This document shows positions 16,246 through 19,316 of a stretch of 19,316 nt of DNA, piece by piece; the stretch's first letter is position 1; each line of letters starts with the position of its first letter. A program made the position numbers and the translations under genes. Source of the DNA: Cloacimonetes bacterium UBA3900 (GTDB lineage Bacteria; Cloacimonadota; Cloacimonadia; Cloacimonadales; Cloacimonadaceae). The notes below the pieces were generated by a model, which was not told where the DNA came from, made no database searches, and saw only the letters and a program-made list of their open reading frames with translations. The stretch is taken from positions 22,119 through 41,434 of the forward strand of contig DGFM01000010.1 in the NCBI GenBank assembly GCA_002391675.1, read 5' to 3'.

Positions 16246-17486
16246 TGGGTTTCCTTTATCCTTTTAATCATATGTAAAATAGCCATTTCCGCCGCTTTGT
16301 GTCTGATCAGTTGTCGGTTGCCGGTGAGAAGAAATCTCCTCACCCACGAAGCGGATAAATAAGAAAAGCCAATATAAACCGTGCCTACAGGTTTGAAATC
16401 GCTACCCCCGCTCGGGCCTGCTATTCCGGTCACGGAAACTGCAACGTCCGATTTTGTCAATCTCTTTATTCCATCAAGCATCTCAAAAGCGCATTCTTCG
16501 CTCACCGCACCATGTTTTTCCAGCGTTTCCCCGCTCACGCCCAACACCTGTTTTTTGATCTCGTTGGAATAGCTCACCACGCCACCCAAGAGGTAGTCCG
16601 AAGCACCCGGCTCATCGGAAAGCATCTTCATGATCAAGCCACCGGTGCAGGATTCCGCCGCAGACATGGTGAGTCCACGTTCCTTCAATAGAGCCGCCAA
16701 AACGCTGGCGGGAGAATCCTCATCAAAACCCCACACATAGTCACTGATCTGCGCTGCGACGCGCTTTTGCCACTCGTCCAGGAGCTTCAGATCATAGCCG
16801 GAAAGTCTCAAATCCACCCTGCCCGTCTGAGGCAACCAGGCAAAGGTCAGCTCAGCTGGCAAATCTGCCAGGTCCAAATCCTCCGCCAGCGCGGATTCTG
16901 AGATGCCGAAGCTGTGAACGGTCTTTTGGATCAGGCTTTCCAGCTGCGGATATTCCCTTTTGAGCGTGGGAGTTATCTGCCTTTCAAACACGTGCCTCAT
17001 CTCCACCGGCACACCCGCCAAGGCGAAGAAACACCCCTTGTTATGACGATAAAATAAGCCCGGCGCCGTCCCTTCGTCATTTGGCAAAGCGGTAAAACCA
17101 TCCGGAACCAGCGCTTGATTGCGGTTGATCAGGGGCACCTGTATACCCCTGGCAGCAAAGCGCGCCTGCACCTTCTGCCAGATATCCTCATGATGGCTCT
17201 GCCCCACGCCAAAGAAGGAAGCGATGGAAGCCTTGGTGATATCATCCGCAGTGGGCCCCAAACCTCCTGTGCTGATCACCACATCAAAGCGGTTTACGCA
17301 AAAATCCAGCGCCGCCATGATTTCTTCAGTTCTGTCTCTCACGGTGATATTATAGACCACCGGCGCACCCAGAAGTGCAAGCTGCGAAGCCAGATAGCTC
17401 AGGTTTGTATTGATCGTCTGACCCAGCAATATCTCATCGCCGATGGTGATGATTGCCGAGCTGATCTTCTTAGTATGATTTGGCAA
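16242..17486 (-). CDS. cinA: CinA-family protein: MoCF-type N-terminal domain plus nicotinamide-nucleotide amidase domain
   Basis: A two-domain protein of 414 residues from a TTG at 17486, the normal CinA length. The N-terminal molybdopterin-binding-like (COG1058) domain begins at IITIGDEILLGQTINTN (12-28) and carries STGGLGPTADD (72-82). The C-terminal PncC-type domain has SAAESCTGG (275-283) and VTGIAGPSGGSDFKPVGTVY (352-371). In characterised members the C-terminal domain deamidates NMN in pyridine nucleotide salvage, and the N-terminal domain can have ADP-ribose pyrophosphatase activity. The reading frame runs open further upstream into proS, but those codons do not resemble CinA. The TTG is the nearest start to the conserved fold and has GGAG a few nt upstream. 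The start lies 17 nt inside proS, and the stop overlaps the purD start. Confidence 0.92.
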   Translation of the reverse strand: MPNHTKKISSAIITIGDEILLGQTINTNLSYLASQLALLGAPVVYNITVRDRTEEIMAALDFCVNRFDVVISTGGLGPTADDITKASIASFFGVGQSHHEDIWQKVQARFAARGIQVPLINRNQALVPDGFTALPNDEGTAPGLFYRHNKGCFFALAGVPVEMRHVFERQITPTLKREYPQLESLIQKTVHSFGISESALAEDLDLADLPAELTFAWLPQTGRVDLRLSGYDLKLLDEWQKRVAAQISDYVWGFDEDSPASVLAALLKERGLTMSAAESCTGGLIMKMLSDEPGASDYLLGGVVSYSNEIKKQVLGVSGETLEKHGAVSEECAFEMLDGIKRLTKSDVAVSVTGIAGPSGGSDFKPVGTVYIGFSYLSASWVRRFLLTGNRQLIRHKAAEMAILHMIKRIKETQ

Positions 17487-18993
17487 AAACCACTCTCCGC
17501 TTGGAAGCTTTACCACAAGAAATGCAGCTTCCGTCCTCTTCAGGCTGATCAAAGGGGATGCAACGCACCGTAACCTTGAGGTCGTCTTTGATCTTCTCTT
17601 CACAAGCAGCATCTCCACACCAGTGAGAGAGCGCAAAACCGCCATGGATCTCAGGCTGCTCCTCGTTTTTGGGTGTGAAATACCGGTAAAACTCGTCGGT
17701 ATCATCTATTTCGATGGTGTTATCTTGCTGGAATTTCAGCGCCTTGGCATAGATATTCGCTTGGATTTCCGCCAAAGTCTTGAGCACATAGTCCTTGATC
17801 TCGGCCATTGGCACGGCTTCCTTGTCCCTATGCCCTTTATCTCTGCGGGCGATCATCACTTTACCGCTGGCCACGTCGCGAGGCCCGATCTCCATCCTGA
17901 GCGGAATGCCTTTCTTGATCCAATGCCAATTTCGCTCTCCACCCGTAATCTCTCTATCATCAAGCTCCGTATAGAGATGCACGTCTTCAAACCAGGTGCC
18001 CTTAAACATCTCCTGCACCTGCTTAACCACCGCCATCACCGCCTCTTTTTCCGCATCATCTCTATAGATGGGCAAAATCACCAGATGAGCGGGAGCGATT
18101 TTGGGAGGCAAAACCAGACCATTGTCATCGCTGTGAGCCATGATCAAGGCACCGATCAGCCTGGTGGAAACGCCCCAGGAGGTGGTCCAGGCATATTCAA
18201 ATTCACCCTCACGATTCTGATAGCGGATATTGGAACTGCGGGCAAAATTCTGACCCAAAAAGTGGGAAGTGCCGCTCTGCAAGGCTTTCTTATCCTGCAT
18301 CATGGCCTCGATGCTATAGGTATTCACCGCACCGGGGAATTTCTCGCCCTCTGTCTTTTCGCCCTTGATCACAGGGATAGCCAGGTAATCAGCGGCAAAA
18401 CGCGCATAAACTTCCAGCATCTGCATCGTCTCTTCCATGGCCTCTTCCGGGGTCTCATGCACGGTGTGACCCTCTTGCCACAAAAACTCCGAAGTTCTTA
18501 AGAACAAACGAGTTCGCATCTCCCATCTTACCACGTTGGCCCACTGGTTGATCAGCAGCGGCAGATCACGATAGGAGTTTACCCATTTGGAAAAGGAGGC
18601 GCCGATAATAGTCTCGCTGGTGGGCCGCACAATGTAAGGCTCAGTGAGCTCTCCAGCGGCTTTCAAGCCGCCATGACCATCATCCTCAAGACGGCTGTGT
18701 GTGACCACAGCACACTCCTTGGCAAAGCCTTCCACGTGCTCAGCTTCCTTCTCAAAATAGCTCTTGGGGATAAAGATAGGGAAATAGGCGTTTCTGTGGC
18801 CCGTCTCTCTAAACATCCCATCCAATACGTGCTGGATATTTTCCCATATGGCATAACCCCAGGGCTTGATCACCATACAGCCTCTAACTTCGCTGTTCTC
18901 AGCCAGATCAGCGGCTTTGATCACCTGCTGATACCATTCGGCATAGTTTTCTTCCCTGGTGGGTTCGATTGCAGTTCTTTCTTTTTTACTCAT
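17470..18993 (-). CDS. proS: Proline--tRNA ligase, archaeal/eukaryal type (ProS type 3)
   Basis: A 507-residue class II aminoacyl-tRNA synthetase that charges tRNA-Pro. It is the short form without the editing insertion found in Escherichia coli-type ProRS. VRPTSETIIG (122-131) contacts the substrate proline. Motif 2 is RWEMRTRLFLRTSEFLWQEG (156-175), and motif 3 covers GVSTRLIGALIMAHSD (274-289). The anticodon-binding domain follows from about residue 302. The C-terminal domain holds Cys459, Cys464, Cys490 and Cys493 as a probable zinc site and ends in Lys-Ser-Tyr; a C-terminal Tyr is characteristic of this type. The ATG at 18993 has GGAG (18999-19002) 5 nt upstream. It is the first gene of the minus-strand run, and cinA starts inside its last codons. 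Confidence 0.95.
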   Translation of the reverse strand: MSKKERTAIEPTREENYAEWYQQVIKAADLAENSEVRGCMVIKPWGYAIWENIQHVLDGMFRETGHRNAYFPIFIPKSYFEKEAEHVEGFAKECAVVTHSRLEDDGHGGLKAAGELTEPYIVRPTSETIIGASFSKWVNSYRDLPLLINQWANVVRWEMRTRLFLRTSEFLWQEGHTVHETPEEAMEETMQMLEVYARFAADYLAIPVIKGEKTEGEKFPGAVNTYSIEAMMQDKKALQSGTSHFLGQNFARSSNIRYQNREGEFEYAWTTSWGVSTRLIGALIMAHSDDNGLVLPPKIAPAHLVILPIYRDDAEKEAVMAVVKQVQEMFKGTWFEDVHLYTELDDREITGGERNWHWIKKGIPLRMEIGPRDVASGKVMIARRDKGHRDKEAVPMAEIKDYVLKTLAEIQANIYAKALKFQQDNTIEIDDTDEFYRYFTPKNEEQPEIHGGFALSHWCGDAACEEKIKDDLKVTVRCIPFDQPEEDGSCISCGKASKRRVVFAKSY

Positions 18994-18998
18994 TTCTT

Positions 18999-19055
18999 CT
19001 CCATAATAAAGGTGTATAAGTCAACAATTATATCATAGCTTGCTTGTCAAGTGAG
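18999..19055 (-). promoter_or_regulatory. Putative proS promoter and ribosome binding site
   Basis: A perfect TATAAT lies on the minus strand at 19027-19032, 33 nt upstream of the proS ATG, and GGAG is at 18999-19002. The hexamer at the right spacing (17 nt) is CTCACT (19050-19055), a weak -35 that forms part of a repeated motif. A perfect TTGACA occurs at 19045-19050, but only 12 nt from the -10, too short for a standard sigma-70 promoter. The -10 is convincing; the -35 is not settled. Confidence 0.5.
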
Positions 19056-19076
19056 AATTCAAAATGTAGTGAGAAT
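19050..19076. repeat. Tandem 9-bp motif overlapping the putative proS -35 region
   Basis: AGTGAGAAT occurs at 19050-19058 and again at 19068-19076, with exactly 9 nt between copies and an 18-nt period. The first copy covers the position expected for the -35 hexamer of the TATAAT at 19027-19032. Paired direct repeats spaced by about two helical turns at a weak -35 are typical of regulator-binding sites; that function is inferred. Confidence 0.45.
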
Positions 19077-19114
19077 CAGGTCTGGCAGCTCAAAAATCCG
19101 AAGCCCTTTTTCGC

Positions 19115-19129
19115 ATTTTGGCCCAAAAT
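19115..19129. repeat. Perfect palindrome upstream of proS
   Basis: ATTTTGG and CCAAAAT flank a single C, a 7-bp perfect inverted repeat. It lies in the 323-nt non-coding stretch 18994-19316, which holds no gene I can support. The 10-mer CGCATTTTGG at 19112-19121 also occurs at 8021-8030 in the spacer after the lipoprotein gene. With such a short loop it is more likely a DNA-binding site or chance than an RNA hairpin. Confidence 0.4.
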
Positions 19130-19215
19130 CCGCCGCCGGGACAGCCTACAGGTCAAAAATCAAAAAGTGAGGCACAATAGCTGCAAATGAAACCCAGTAA
19201 AAACCGGAGATAATA

Positions 19216-19314
19216 CCTACCTTTTTAGTAGGAGTTACTTCCCCTGCTACTGGAGCTAAAGGAGACACGGCTTTCTGAAATATTTGACCTTCCCACCGGT
19301 TTTGCGAAAACAAA
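19216..19314 (-). repeat. Composite intergenic repeat, right copy (inverted relative to the left-end copy)
   Basis: Read on the minus strand, this carries block A (19299-19314) and block B (19273-19288), each 16/16 identical to the left-end copy. A 10-nt variable spacer separates them. Block C (19216-19242) comes 30 nt further in; the gap is 34 nt on the left. Block C here forms a perfect hairpin of CCTAC (19216-19220) with GTAGG (19228-19232). The hairpin loops differ in sequence between the copies. No coding potential is evident. Confidence 0.7.
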
Positions 19315-19316
19315 AC

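Noticed and set aside
17487..17705. Upstream extension of cinA to 17705
   Set aside because: The 73 extra residues lie in another frame of proS and do not resemble CinA. The TTG at 17486 gives the usual length.
7..19314. The whole window as a transposon bounded by terminal inverted repeats
   Set aside because: It would contain proS and purD, there is no transposase or integrase, and the repeats look like a dispersed intergenic family at contig ends.

Overview
All eight genes I can support lie on the minus strand of this window, so they are read from right to left. The organism is most likely a member of Candidatus Cloacimonadota or a close relative in the FCB superphylum. I infer this from large secreted C25 (gingipain-type) peptidases that end in an FlgD-like sorting domain (NYPNPFNP..., WNGKD..G..VSSGIY.Y.M, terminal MMLMK), from a PorV/PorQ-family barrel, and from ordinary bacterial housekeeping genes. 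No taxonomic marker was searched.

Layout in transcription order. (1) About 320 bp of non-coding DNA at the right end holds a composite repeat, a palindrome, a tandem 9-bp motif and a putative promoter. (2) A tightly packed housekeeping run follows: proS (archaeal/eukaryal-type prolyl-tRNA synthetase), cinA (TTG start inside proS, 17-nt overlap) and purD (GTG start, 4-nt GTGA overlap with cinA). (3) Only 45 nt later begins a surface-protein block: a 1677-residue PorU-like C25 protein, a PorV/PorQ-family barrel 9 nt downstream, and a two-domain lipoprotein. (4) A structured spacer precedes two paralogous giant C25 peptidases of about 1265 and 1231 residues. Each has its own putative promoter and its own intrinsic terminator. 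(5) The left end carries a second, inverted copy of the composite repeat.

How the genes may work together. In Bacteroidetes, PorU is the type IX secretion (T9SS) sortase: it removes the C-terminal sorting domain from cargo and attaches the cargo to the cell surface, with PorV shuttling the cargo. Here porU-porV synteny (also seen in Porphyromonas gingivalis) is joined to an unfamiliar lipoprotein and to two C25 proteins that carry sorting domains. I infer a compact attachment module encoded next to two of its own likely substrates. All three C25 domains keep a catalytic His-Cys pair exactly 33 residues apart.

The unexplained parts are: the inverted composite repeats at both window ends; the nested hairpin upstream of the last peptidase gene; the long-range hairpin after the lipoprotein gene; the very large PorU; and the lipoprotein. 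I saw no tRNA, rRNA, CRISPR array, transposase or phage gene.
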